The notes under the pieces are model-generated. The model was not told where the DNA came from and did not search any database. It was given only the letters and a program-made list of their open reading frames with translations. A DNA stretch of 64,000 bases from Nocardioides thalensis (GTDB lineage: Bacteria; Actinomycetota; Actinomycetes; Propionibacteriales; Nocardioidaceae). The first letter of the stretch is position 1. Each line of letters opens with the position of its first letter. Position numbers and translations under genes: made by a program. Shown piece by piece: positions 8,222 through 16,870 of this stretch. The stretch spans positions 3,929,501 through 3,993,500 of the forward strand of contig NZ_JACCFP010000001.1 of NCBI RefSeq assembly GCF_013410655.1. Reading direction: 5' to 3'.

Positions 8222-9384
8222 CGGGCCACCTCCCGGGTCTCGTGACGGCCGTGGCCGGCCTCCTCGACCTCCACAAAGGAGTCGAGGAAGGCGGCGTAGC
8301 CCGCCTTCTGCGCGGCCAGCTCGGGTGTCTGCTCGGCGTAGACCTGGTCGAAGATCGACAGCGGTGAGGGGTCGGGGAGCGCGTGGCACGCCGCGCGCAG
8401 GTGCTCACCGAGCTCCTCGGCCTCCTGGGCGACGCCCGCGAAGAAGTCGTCGTCGGCGAGCCCGTTGCGCCGGATGTAGGCCTCGACCCGCGCGATCGGG
8501 TCCTTGAGCTTCCAGTGCTCGACCTCCTCGATCAGCCGGTAGCGGGTGGGGTCGTCGGTCGTGGTGTGGGCGCCCATCCGGTAGGTGTAGGCCTCGACGA
8601 GCGTGGGGCCCTGCCCGTCGCGGGCGCGCTGGAGGGCGGCCTGGGTGACGGCGTACGTCGCCAGCACGTCGTTGCCGTCGACCCGCACGCCGGGGAACCC
8701 GAAGCCGGAGGCCCGGCGGTAGAGCGGGATCCGCGACTGCCGTTCGATCGGCTCGGAGATCGCCCACTGGTTGTTCTGGCAGAAGAACACGACGGGCGCG
8801 TTGTAGGAGGCCGCGAACACGAACGCCTCGTTGACGTCGCCCTGCGACGAGGCGCCGTCGCCGAAGTGGGCGACCACCGCGGTGTCGCGCTCGGGATCAC
8901 CGGTGCCGACGGCGCCGTCGCGCTGCACACCCATCGCGTAGCCGGTGGCGTGCAGGGTCTGCGCGCCGATCACGATCGTGTAGAGGTGGAAGTTGTGCTC
9001 GTTGGGGTCCCAGGTGCCCTGGTCGACGCCGCGGAAGAGGCGGAGCAGCTGCACGGGGTCGACCCCGCGGCACCACGCGACCGCGTGCTCGCGGTAGGTC
9101 GGGAAGACGTAGTCCTGCGGCCGGAGTGCCCGCGCCGCACCGACCTGCGCGGCCTCCTGCCCGAGCAGCTGTGCCCACAGGCCGAGCTCGCCGTGTCGCT
9201 GGAGGGCCGTGGCCTCGACGTCGATGCGCCGGGTCAGCACCATGTCGCGGTAGAAGCCGCGCAGCTGCTCCGGCGAGAAGTCGACGTCGAACTCCGGATG
9301 CCGGATGCGCTCGCCCTCGGGAGTCAGGAGCTGGACGAGCTCGAGGTCGTCGGCCGGGAGCGAGCTCTCGAAGAGGTCGTTCAT
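8218..9384 (-). CDS. bkdA: 2-oxoacid dehydrogenase E1 component, alpha subunit
   Basis: A 388-residue protein with the thiamine-diphosphate motif GDGASSQGDVNEA...N and the E1alpha opening TRRIDVEATALQRHGELG. It decarboxylates branched-chain 2-oxo acids (or pyruvate; the family cannot be fully resolved by eye) and feeds acyl groups to the E2 lipoyl domain. The ATG at 9384 has AGGAAG ten bases before it, and an upstream in-frame ATG at 9414 is less likely. It is the first gene of the three-gene operon. Products such as isobutyryl-CoA would connect to the IcmF mutase encoded at 19.3 kb. Confidence 0.92.
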   Translation of the reverse strand: MNDLFESSLPADDLELVQLLTPEGERIRHPEFDVDFSPEQLRGFYRDMVLTRRIDVEATALQRHGELGLWAQLLGQEAAQVGAARALRPQDYVFPTYREHAVAWCRGVDPVQLLRLFRGVDQGTWDPNEHNFHLYTIVIGAQTLHATGYAMGVQRDGAVGTGDPERDTAVVAHFGDGASSQGDVNEAFVFAASYNAPVVFFCQNNQWAISEPIERQSRIPLYRRASGFGFPGVRVDGNDVLATYAVTQAALQRARDGQGPTLVEAYTYRMGAHTTTDDPTRYRLIEEVEHWKLKDPIARVEAYIRRNGLADDDFFAGVAQEAEELGEHLRAACHALPDPSPLSIFDQVYAEQTPELAAQKAGYAAFLDSFVEVEEAGHGRHETREVAR

Positions 9385-9516
9385 GGAGGCACCACTTCCT
9401 TGCGTCGCCGGCACGTCGGGGGTTGCCCGGCACCGGTTCAGGTGGTCGATGGAGCCGGCCCGCCACGGGGGTGGTGTGACGTGATCCAGCGCACATCGTC
9501 GGGTGTCGAAACCGTA

Positions 9517-10488
9517 CTACCCGCGGCCGTGCGGCTGCAGCCAGACCTCCGGCTCGGGACCCTTCGGGATGATCCCGGACGGGTTGATGTCGGTGTGCAC
9601 CACGTAGTAGTGCGCCTTGATCCGGTCGAAGTCGATCGTCTCGCCGAAGCCCGGCGTCTGGTAGAGGTCGCGCGCGTAGCCCCACAGCACCGGCATCTCG
9701 GTGAGCTTGTTGCGGTTGCACTTGAAGTGGCCGTGGTAGACCGCGTCGAAGCGCGCCAGTGTCGTGAAGAGGCGTACGTCGGCCTCGGTCAGCGCGTCGC
9801 CCATCAGGTAGCGCCGGTCGGCGAGCCGCTCCTCCAGCCAGTCCAGCGCGGTGAAGAGCCGGTCGTACGCCGCGTCGTACGCCTCCTGCGACCCGGCGAA
9901 CCCGCAGCGGTAGACGCCGTTGTTGACCTCGGTGAAGACCCGCTTGTTGACCGCGTCCATCTCCTCGCGCAAGTGGGCGGGCCAGAGGTCGGGCGCGCCC
10001 TCCTTGTGGAAGTCGCGCCACTCGTGGAACAGGTCGTGGGTGATCCAGGGGAAGTCGTTGGTGACGACCTGACCGGTCGACTCCTCGACGATCGCGGGCA
10101 CCGTGATGCCCCGGGGATAGTCGGGGAACCGCTTGAAGTAGGCCTCCTGGAGCCGCTCGATGCCGAGCACCGGGTCGCGGCCGCCGGGGTCGAGGTCGAA
10201 CGTCCAGCTGCGCCGGTCGTGGGTCGGGCCCGGCATCCCGAGGGAGATCACGTCCTCGAGACCGAGCAGGTTGCGCACGATGATCGAGCGGTTGGCCCAC
10301 GGGCAGGCCTTCGCCGCGACCAGCCGGTAGCGGCCCGGCTCGACCGGCCAGAGCTGCACGTCGGTCGGCCCGTGCTCGGGCGTGCGCCCGTCCTTGGTGA
10401 TCCGGTCCGGGATGTAGTTCATGTCCCGGTCGAAGGCCTTGCCCTTCTCGACGTACGTCGGGGTCTGGTCCTGCGTCGCCTCGGCCAT
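9517..10488 (-). CDS. Xi-class glutathione transferase-like (S-thio-hydroquinone reductase)
   Basis: A 323-residue homologue of YqjG/ECM4. The thioredoxin-fold N-terminal domain carries the active-site motif CPWA (Cys62). The all-alpha C-terminal domain holds the family's ITHDL and YRCGFA elements. Family members reductively remove glutathione from S-glutathionyl-hydroquinones. Actinobacteria mostly use mycothiol, so the real thiol partner here is probably mycothiol (inference). It is a single gene with no obvious operon partner. Confidence 0.88.
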   Translation of the reverse strand: MAEATQDQTPTYVEKGKAFDRDMNYIPDRITKDGRTPEHGPTDVQLWPVEPGRYRLVAAKACPWANRSIIVRNLLGLEDVISLGMPGPTHDRRSWTFDLDPGGRDPVLGIERLQEAYFKRFPDYPRGITVPAIVEESTGQVVTNDFPWITHDLFHEWRDFHKEGAPDLWPAHLREEMDAVNKRVFTEVNNGVYRCGFAGSQEAYDAAYDRLFTALDWLEERLADRRYLMGDALTEADVRLFTTLARFDAVYHGHFKCNRNKLTEMPVLWGYARDLYQTPGFGETIDFDRIKAHYYVVHTDINPSGIIPKGPEPEVWLQPHGRG

Positions 10489-10526
10489 CCTTCGAGACTA
10501 GCGACGCGGGACCAGACGCTCGCTCG

Positions 10527-11387
10527 TCAGATCAGGAAGAAGAAGTCGACCAGCCAGGTGGTGCCGTCGGGCGAGGCGACCAGGTTCCAGCTCGCGGTGA
10601 ACTTCGTGCCGTCGGGCGCGGTGACCGCGGCGAGCATCGTCTTCGACCCGTCGCCGTTGTCGGTCGGCGGGTCCCACTTGTACTGAGCGCCGGACATCTC
10701 GGCGTCGCCGGCCTTCTTCTGGCAGCCCTGCTGGGTGCGGTACTCGCTCTTGAACCACTCGGGCGTCGACAGGCCCTCCACGGCCAGGCAGTTGCCCGTG
10801 ACGAGTGAGTCGAGGTAGGCCTGCGCGGTGATCTTCGGGTCCTCGGTCGGCGCGGTCGGTGTGGTCTCGGTGGGCGAGGTCTCCGGCTCGGTCGGCGTCG
10901 TCTCGGTCGGCGTGGTCTCCGTCGGCGTGGTCTCGACGTCGGTGGGCTCGGAGCTCTCGTCCTCGGTCGGCTCCGCGCTCTGCGAGGTGTCGTCGGTCGC
11001 CTTCGTGTCGTCCTCGTCGTCGCCGCTCAGCAGGAAGAACCCGCCGACGCCGACACCGACGAGCAGCAGCACCACGACGATGATGCCGCCGATGAGCAGG
11101 CCCTTCTTGCCGCCACCGCCGCCGGTCGGCGGCGCGGGATAGCCACCGGGCCCGCCCGGGGGCGGCGGGTAGCCCCCGCCCGGCGCGGCGCCGTACGGCT
11201 GACCGGGCTGGGCGGGCTGACCGGGGTACGGCGGCTGCGCCGGCGGCTGGGGGTAGCCCTGCTGCGGCGGCTGCTGCGGGTAGCCCGGCTGCGGCTGTCC
11301 CGGCTGCGGGGCCTGCGGGGTGCCGCCTGCGATCTGCGTCGGCGGCTGCTCTCCGGGCTGGCCCGGCGGCGGGAACTGGTTGCTCAT
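10527..11387 (-). CDS. Pro-rich single-pass envelope protein
   Basis: A 286-residue protein. The cytoplasmic N-terminal part (about 120 residues) is Pro/Gly/Gln-rich with YPQQP- and YPGQP-like repeats. One transmembrane segment follows (LLIGGIIVVVLLLVGVGVGG), then an outer Thr/Glu/Pro linker with repeated TPTETT units, and a globular C-terminal domain of about 105 residues with two cysteines. The C-terminal domain looks like the NTF2/DUF4878-type domains of actinobacterial envelope proteins. ATG 11387 is chosen over a distant upstream start because the Pro-rich opening MSNQFPPPG is shared with related proteins. Three similar proteins follow within 4 kb. The function is unknown. Confidence 0.7.
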   Translation of the reverse strand: MSNQFPPPGQPGEQPPTQIAGGTPQAPQPGQPQPGYPQQPPQQGYPQPPAQPPYPGQPAQPGQPYGAAPGGGYPPPPGGPGGYPAPPTGGGGGKKGLLIGGIIVVVLLLVGVGVGGFFLLSGDDEDDTKATDDTSQSAEPTEDESSEPTDVETTPTETTPTETTPTEPETSPTETTPTAPTEDPKITAQAYLDSLVTGNCLAVEGLSTPEWFKSEYRTQQGCQKKAGDAEMSGAQYKWDPPTDNGDGSKTMLAAVTAPDGTKFTASWNLVASPDGTTWLVDFFFLI

Positions 11388-11460
11388 GGCTGGGAGGTTA
11401 GGCCCGCGCGGGCCCCCGCAAACCCGTAATGGCGCAAGACCGTCCGCAGGGATGAGGGAG

Positions 11461-12333
11461 TCAGTAGGCGGCGGGGTACGGCGCCGCGCGGCGGCGGCCG
11501 GCGAGCGCGGCACCGATGACGAGGACCAGGCCGGCAACTGCAGCCACGGCGGCGACCAGGACCGAGGTGGACTCGAGCCGGTCGACCATGACCTCGGCGA
11601 TCAGGTCGGCGAGCCCGCGCCGCCCGGGGTCGACGCTCTCGAGCGCCACGTCAGAGACCGGGCCGGCGGCGAGCCGGACGAGGACCGCACCGAGGGCGAG
11701 GCCGAGCGCCGCCAGGCCGAGGGTGACGAGCCGTCCGCGGAGGCCGCGCGCGACGGCGGCCGCCAGCAGGACCAGCGCCGCCCAGAGGACGGGGAGCCAG
11801 CCGGAGACGGCGTCGAGCAGCTGATAGGCGTCGCGGTGCTCGGCGAGCTCGGACTCGGGCGCGACCGGGACCACCAGGCGCGGGTCGGGCAGCATCGCGA
11901 CCGGCACGCCGTCGGCCTCGAGCTCCGCGTAGACGGCCAGCATGAGCGGGCCGAGGTCGACCAGCAGCCAGCCGTCGGCGGGCGCGTCGTCCTCGACGAT
12001 CGCGAGGAACTCCCGGTGGGTGGCGCGGTTGGCGTCGCGCCAGAACCTCGGGAACTCCTCGTTGGCCGTCACCTGCCGCGCTGCCTCGTCGATCATGCCG
12101 TCGAAGCCGGCGGGCAGCCCGAGCGGCAGGTCCTCGTCGAGCGACGAGGACACGGCGTCGCCGACCGCCTCCGCGAGCCGGTCGCGCAGCTCCGGGTCGT
12201 CGGCGAGCGGTGCGACCGTGTCGACGTAGGCGTCGGTGTCGTCCACCGTCGACCCCAGCCACCACGCCGTGACGCCCAGGGGCGTGAGCAGCGTCGCAAC
12301 GAGGACGAGCAGTCCGGCGGTCGCCGATCTCAT
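11461..12333 (-). CDS. Four-helix membrane protein of unknown function
   Basis: A 290-residue protein. There is one hydrophobic helix at the N-terminus (residues 5-27), then an acidic soluble region of about 150 residues outside the membrane with many Asp-Asp pairs. Three more helices follow (about 182-200, 204-225, 255-280), ending in a basic tail GRRRAAPYPAAY. No enzyme motif is seen. It sits 13 bases after the DUF2510 gene stop and reads in the same direction, so the two are probably co-transcribed. Confidence 0.7.
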   Translation of the reverse strand: MRSATAGLLVLVATLLTPLGVTAWWLGSTVDDTDAYVDTVAPLADDPELRDRLAEAVGDAVSSSLDEDLPLGLPAGFDGMIDEAARQVTANEEFPRFWRDANRATHREFLAIVEDDAPADGWLLVDLGPLMLAVYAELEADGVPVAMLPDPRLVVPVAPESELAEHRDAYQLLDAVSGWLPVLWAALVLLAAAVARGLRGRLVTLGLAALGLALGAVLVRLAAGPVSDVALESVDPGRRGLADLIAEVMVDRLESTSVLVAAVAAVAGLVLVIGAALAGRRRAAPYPAAY

Positions 12334-12346
12334 GCGGGGCCTGCGG

Positions 12347-13273
12347 TCAGTTGATCATCCCGCCGGTGTCCTCGTCGACCTTCCAGTCGCCGTCCTCCTT
12401 GACGAGGGTCAGCTCGCCCTTGGCGTCGTCCTGGTTGATGAACTCGGCGGCGCCTTCCTCGTCTCCGGTGTACTCCATGGAGAAGGTGTAGTCGACGGTC
12501 GCCTTGTCGCCGTCCTCCTTCGCCTCTCCCACCTCGTAGTCCACCTCGATGTCCTCGTAGAACTCGTCGATGGACTGGCCCTCCGCGGCCTGCTCGTTGA
12601 AGGCGTCCTCGACGTCGCCGCAGCTGTCGACACCGCTCTCGTCGAAGATCGCCTTCTGGCTGCTCGCCGACGAGAGCTCGCAGACCTTCTGGATGTCGCC
12701 GTCGGCCGAGGCCTCGAGATAGTCCTCCGCGACACCCTTCGGGCCGCCGCCGCCGAGGACGGCGAGGAGCACGGCGATGAAGATGACGACGAGCACCACC
12801 GCAGCGAGGCCGCCGCCGATCAGCAGCAGCAGCTTCTTGTTGCCGCCGCCGGAGGACGGCGGGGCGCCGTACTGCGGGGCGCCGTAGCCGCCGCCGGCCG
12901 GAGGCCCGTAGCCACCTGCCGGGGCGCCGTAGGGCTGCTGGGCCGGGGGCTGCTGCGCAGGTGCGCCGTACGGCGACTGCGCCAGCTGTGCCGGCTGGGC
13001 GGGCGCCGCGCCTCCGCCGTACGCCGGCTGCGACGGCGTCCCGCCGTAGGGCGACTGCTGCGGCGATCCGCCGCCGAGGTCGGCGGCGCGGTTGGGCGCG
13101 ATCTGCGTCGGCATGTCAGCGGCCGGCGACTGCGGCGCCGTCGGCCGAGCCGGCGACTCGGGCGCGGCGGGCGCCGCCGGGCCGGGCTGGGTGTGCTCGG
13201 TCCACTGGGTGCCGTCCCACCAGCGCTGGCCGCCCTGGCCGTCGTCGTACCAACCGGCGGGGATGTTGCTCAT
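12347..13273 (-). CDS. DUF2510 single-pass envelope protein
   Basis: A 308-residue protein opening with a DUF2510 domain (AGWYDDGQGGQRWWDGTQWT), a short Trp-rich module common in actinobacterial membrane proteins. A Pro/Gly/Ala-rich region with YGAPA repeats, one transmembrane segment (about residues 163-183) and an outer acidic domain with two cysteines (CELSS, DSCGD) follow. The outer domain resembles NTF2-like DUF4878 proteins. AGGAG precedes the ATG at 13273. Role unknown; the layout matches its neighbours at 10.5 and 14.1 kb. Confidence 0.75.
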   Translation of the reverse strand: MSNIPAGWYDDGQGGQRWWDGTQWTEHTQPGPAAPAAPESPARPTAPQSPAADMPTQIAPNRAADLGGGSPQQSPYGGTPSQPAYGGGAAPAQPAQLAQSPYGAPAQQPPAQQPYGAPAGGYGPPAGGGYGAPQYGAPPSSGGGNKKLLLLIGGGLAAVVLVVIFIAVLLAVLGGGGPKGVAEDYLEASADGDIQKVCELSSASSQKAIFDESGVDSCGDVEDAFNEQAAEGQSIDEFYEDIEVDYEVGEAKEDGDKATVDYTFSMEYTGDEEGAAEFINQDDAKGELTLVKEDGDWKVDEDTGGMIN

Positions 13274-13355
13274 GGAGGGCTCCTCAGTGTCTTGTCCGGG
13301 CGCGCGCATCATCGCACGCGCGACCCAACGGCCGGCGACGGCTCAGCACCGAGGC

Positions 13356-14144
13356 TCAGCCGGGGAGCCGGTCCACCCGCCACTCGCCCTGCCGCACGGC
13401 GAGCTCCCAGTCGCCCGCGCTGACGTCGTCGCCGTTGGTGAGGGTCACCGGTACGACGGCCCGCCGCTCGCGACCTTCGCCGGTGATCCGGGGCTCGCCG
13501 AACTCGTAGGTGACCTTCGCGAGGTCCTCGGGGTCGAACGCGGTGGCCATGCACTCCCCCTGCGCGTCGAGGTAGGCCTCGGTGGCGTAGGTCGTCGCGA
13601 GGTCGCACTGACCGTCGAAGACCGCGCGGAAGAAGCTGTCGAGCACCGCGGCCGGCGGGGCGGCCGCGAGGACGCCGTCACGGTAGGACCCGATCAGCCA
13701 CTCCCCCTCGTCCAGGTACAGCCGGAAGGTCAGGTGGGACGTGCGCTCGCGCGGCGAGTCGGGCACGTCCACGACGAGCGCCGCCTCGACGGTGGCCTGT
13801 CCGCCGCGGAGGACGGCGGAGCCGACGTACGGCGTGGCCTCCTGCCTCGCGACCAGCCGCCACGGCCGCGAGGTGCAGACGCCGGCATCGACGAGGAGGG
13901 GCGAGGCGACGTCCTTCGCCGCGCCGCAGTCGTCGTCGGCCGCCGCGTCGAGGAGGTCGTCGACGGCGTCCGCCGGGTCGGGCACGTCGGGGGTGACCTC
14001 CGTGATCGGTCGGTCCGGCCCCGGCTCGTCGGACCGCAGCATCGTCAGGCCGACCGCGCCGAGCACGACGACGACGAGCGCACCGACGACCGCGAGCGCG
14101 ATCAGGACCGCCCGCGGCACCCGGGGCGTGGACTGCTGCGACAA
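13356..14144 (-). CDS. Membrane-anchored protein with two NTF2-like domains
   Basis: A 262-residue protein with a single N-terminal transmembrane anchor (about residues 10-32) and two similar outer domains (about 55-150 and 155-262). Each contains paired cysteines and a final W-x-V/I-G/D strand. The likely start is TTG at 14144, 4 bases after the stop of the upstream gene. No ATG or GTG gives a better fit. It is coupled to the gene at 14149. The function is unknown. Confidence 0.65.
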   Translation of the reverse strand: MSQQSTPRVPRAVLIALAVVGALVVVVLGAVGLTMLRSDEPGPDRPITEVTPDVPDPADAVDDLLDAAADDDCGAAKDVASPLLVDAGVCTSRPWRLVARQEATPYVGSAVLRGGQATVEAALVVDVPDSPRERTSHLTFRLYLDEGEWLIGSYRDGVLAAAPPAAVLDSFFRAVFDGQCDLATTYATEAYLDAQGECMATAFDPEDLAKVTYEFGEPRITGEGRERRAVVPVTLTNGDDVSAGDWELAVRQGEWRVDRLPG

Positions 14145-14148
14145 CGCC

Positions 14149-14712
14149 CTACGGCGCCTCGGTCAGGTCGGAGAGATCGTCGAGGAACGTCTCGAAGTAC
14201 TCCTCCAGCTCCTCCGGGTCGGTCGGGAAGTCGCTGAACTCGGTGGGGAGGTCGGAGAAGAGGTCGCTCGGGAGGTCCGAGAACTCGGTCGGCATGTCCG
14301 TCGGCACCGAGGGCATGTCGGTCGGTTCGCCCGCGGTCGACTCGTCGGTCGGCTCGCTGGCGTCGTCGGTCGGCGCGTCGGTCGTCTCCGACGCGGTGTC
14401 GTCGCTGCCGCCGTCGTCCTCGTCGTCGTCGCCCATCAGGAGGAACGCCCCGCCCGCGACGATCGCGATCAGCGCGATGACGCCGACCACGACCAGCGCG
14501 ATCAGCAGGCCCTTGCCCCCGCCACCGCCCGACGGCGGCGGCACCGGACCGGGCGTCCAGGGGCCGCCCGGCGGGGGCGGCTCGCCCGGGGCGTTGAACG
14601 AGATCGTCGGCTCGGGCTGCGGCTGGTACGGCGGCGGCGACTGCTGCGGCCAGCCCTGGGGACCGGGACCCTGCGGCGGACCGCTGGGCGGGGGAGGCGG
14701 CGGGTAGCTCAT
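14149..14712 (-). CDS. Pro-rich single-pass protein with acidic tail
   Basis: A 187-residue protein. The N-terminus is very Pro-rich (MSYPPPPPPSGPPQ). One transmembrane segment follows (about 72-95), then an outer tail of about 90 residues that is almost all Asp, Glu, Ser, Thr and Pro with repeated PTDMP/PTEFSDLP units. Unlike its neighbours it lacks the folded C-terminal domain, so it may be a partner or a shortened relative. It is the first gene of a two-gene unit with the protein at 13356-14144. Confidence 0.65.
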   Translation of the reverse strand: MSYPPPPPPSGPPQGPGPQGWPQQSPPPYQPQPEPTISFNAPGEPPPPGGPWTPGPVPPPSGGGGGKGLLIALVVVGVIALIAIVAGGAFLLMGDDDEDDGGSDDTASETTDAPTDDASEPTDESTAGEPTDMPSVPTDMPTEFSDLPSDLFSDLPTEFSDFPTDPEELEEYFETFLDDLSDLTEAP

Positions 14713-14781
14713 CTGCGTCTCCGATCGGGTGGCCGTCGTCGATGTGGCTGCGAGCAGGGTAGCGGCGGCACGACGACGCCG

Positions 14782-15852
14782 TCAGGCGGGCGGCGGGATC
14801 CGCTCGAGCAGGGCGAGCAGCCGGTTGGTGGCCTCCGACTCGGCGACGGTCACCCGGATGCCCTCGTCGGCGAAGGGGCGCAGCGAGAGGCCCTCCTCCT
14901 CGCCGGCGGCCAGGAAGCCCGGCAGGTCGGCGGGCTCGAGCCACACGAAGTTGCCCTGCGGGTCGGGGATGGTCCAGCCGGCGGCAGCGGCCCCTTGCAC
15001 CAGCCGCTCCCGCTCGGCGACGATCCCCTCGACCCGCTCCAGCAGCATGTCCTCGGCCTGGAGCGACGCGATGGCCGCGGCCTGGGCGATCGTCGAGACC
15101 CCGAACGGGATCGCGATCGCGCGCACCGCTGCCGCGACGACGGGGTGGGCGACGGCGTACCCGACGCGGAGGCCGGCCAGGCCGTAGGCCTTGGAGAAGG
15201 TGCGCAGCAGCACCACGTTGTCGTGCGCCCGGCGGAGGGCGAGGCCGTCGACGGGGTCGTCCATCCGCACGAACTCGCGGTAGGCCTCGTCGACGACGAG
15301 AAGCACGTCGGAGGGCACCCGCTCGACGAACGCCGCGACCTCGGCGTGGCTGAGCGCCGCACCGGTGGGGTTGTTGGGCGTGCACAGCAGCACGACCTTG
15401 GTGCGCTCGGTAATCGCGGCCGCCATCGCCTCGAGGTCGTGCCGGGCGCCCGGCGCGAGCGGCACCTCGATGCCGGTCGCCCCGGCCGCCGCGACGGCGA
15501 TCGGGTAGGCCTCGAACGACCGCCAGGCGTGGACGACCTCGTCGCCCGGGCCACTGAATGCGGCCAGCAAGTGGAAGATCAGCGCGACCGAGCCGGCGCC
15601 CGCGGCGAGCTCGTCCTCGGCGACGCCGAGTCGCGACGACAGCTCGCCGTACAGCTCCGAGCACCCCATGTCGGGGTAGCGGTTCATCTCCGCGGCCGCG
15701 GCCTGCGCGGTCTCGAGCACCCCGGGCAGCGGCGGGTAGGGGTTCTCGTTGGAGCTGATCTTGTAGGTCCGCAGGCCCGGTCGGGGCGTCGGCGGCTTGC
15801 CGGGGACGTACGGCGGCAGCGCCGCGACCTGCGGCAACGGCTGGGGACCCAT
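14782..15852 (-). CDS. hisC: Histidinol-phosphate / aromatic aminotransferase
   Basis: A 356-residue fold-type I PLP enzyme. It shows LSSNENP-like ISSNENPYPPLP, CTPNNPTG (residues 157-164), and the PLP lysine K221 in TFSKAYGLAGLRVGYA. The opening LPPYVPGKPP is typical of the actinobacterial HisC2/Pat subgroup, which acts mainly on aromatic amino acids. No other his genes are nearby, so the aromatic role is more likely than histidine synthesis (inference). It follows the DDAH-like gene with a 9-base gap. Confidence 0.85.
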   Translation of the reverse strand: MGPQPLPQVAALPPYVPGKPPTPRPGLRTYKISSNENPYPPLPGVLETAQAAAAEMNRYPDMGCSELYGELSSRLGVAEDELAAGAGSVALIFHLLAAFSGPGDEVVHAWRSFEAYPIAVAAAGATGIEVPLAPGARHDLEAMAAAITERTKVVLLCTPNNPTGAALSHAEVAAFVERVPSDVLLVVDEAYREFVRMDDPVDGLALRRAHDNVVLLRTFSKAYGLAGLRVGYAVAHPVVAAAVRAIAIPFGVSTIAQAAAIASLQAEDMLLERVEGIVAERERLVQGAAAAGWTIPDPQGNFVWLEPADLPGFLAAGEEEGLSLRPFADEGIRVTVAESEATNRLLALLERIPPPA

Positions 15853-15861
15853 GGTGGGAGC

Positions 15862-16788
15862 CTATGCAGCCGGCGCCGGGTCCTCCACGGGCGGGAGGAC
15901 GACGCGACCGCCGGGGACCTGCTCGAGGTCGCGGCCGAGCGTGATGTCGAGCGGGTTGGTCAGGCAGCGCACGGAGCCGCCGCCGAGGTGGAACTCGGAG
16001 ACGTCGACCAGCACGACGGTGAAGCCGGCGGCCTCCAGGAGGCCGCGCACCCGGTCGGGGCACGCCGGCATCACGATCGTGCGGCCGACGACGACGGAGT
16101 TGGCGCAGAACGTCGACAGCGCCTCCTCCTCGGTGATGACGATCGGCTCGGGCACGAGCGCGAGCAGCTCCTCGGCCGAGGCCGGGTCGAGGGCGGCCGG
16201 GCACACGAGGGCGCGGGTCTCGTCGAGCGGGCAGAACGCCAGGTCGAGGTGATACATCCCGGGGTGGGTGATCCGCAGCCCGCGCACCACGACGCCGAGG
16301 TCGGTCGCGAGATGCTTGAGCGCGAGCTCCTCGGTGCGCGGCCCGTAGCCGACGACGAGCTCGCCGCGCCACGGGAACGCGTCACCCGCCTCGAAGTGGG
16401 CCCCGACGCCGTCGCGCCCGATGTACGACGCGCCGTGCCCGTGCGACTCGAACCACTGGAGCGCGGACAGCGTCTCGTGGCGGCGCTGCGGGTAGCGCAT
16501 GTGCGAGAGCACGACGGTGCGGTCGACCGACCACTCCGGGCGGCGCACGGCGAAGCCGAGGTTCATCGCGTAGACCATGTCGGGCGAGTCCGGCCGGGCC
16601 GGGATCACGTCGACGTCGGCGCCGAGCCCGCGCAGGGTCGCGACCAGCTCCTCCCACTGCGCGGCGGCGCGGGCGGGGTCGGGCTGCACGGCGGTGTCCA
16701 TGAACGGGTTGATCGCATAGTCGATCCGGAATTGCGAGGGCTCGACCATCGCGTAGTGCCGGCCCCACTCGAGCGTGCGCGCGTCCAT
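15862..16788 (-). CDS. DDAH/amidinotransferase-family hydrolase
   Basis: A 308-residue guanidino-group-modifying enzyme. The family's active residues can be placed: an Glu/Asp pair in EAGD (133-136), H180 in MYHLD, and the nucleophile C275 in GGSVRCLTNP. Known members hydrolyse dimethylarginine to citrulline or act on arginine/ornithine precursors. GGGGAGGG precedes the ATG at 16788. Downstream is an aminotransferase and divergently upstream a FadR-type regulator with an operator in the shared gap, so it is probably a regulated catabolic unit. Confidence 0.82.
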   Translation of the reverse strand: MDARTLEWGRHYAMVEPSQFRIDYAINPFMDTAVQPDPARAAAQWEELVATLRGLGADVDVIPARPDSPDMVYAMNLGFAVRRPEWSVDRTVVLSHMRYPQRRHETLSALQWFESHGHGASYIGRDGVGAHFEAGDAFPWRGELVVGYGPRTEELALKHLATDLGVVVRGLRITHPGMYHLDLAFCPLDETRALVCPAALDPASAEELLALVPEPIVITEEEALSTFCANSVVVGRTIVMPACPDRVRGLLEAAGFTVVLVDVSEFHLGGGSVRCLTNPLDITLGRDLEQVPGGRVVLPPVEDPAPAA

Positions 16789-16806
16789 CGGCCCTCCCCA
16801 TCGTTC

Positions 16807-16825
16807 TTGTCTGACAATCTGACAA
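16807..16825. promoter_or_regulatory. Candidate FadR-type GntR operator
   Basis: TTGTCTGACAATCTGACAA. The first 11 bases (TTGTC-T-GACAA, 16807-16817) form a perfect inverted repeat and match TNGTNNNACNA, the known consensus of FCD-type GntR regulators. A second half site GACAA follows at 16821-16825. It sits in the gap between the DDAH-like gene and the divergent regulator gene, so autoregulation plus control of the hydrolase is expected. Confidence 0.65.
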
Positions 16826-16870
16826 ACCGGAGTATGAGGCATGCGTCTGTCCTGAGCAAGACGGGGCACA

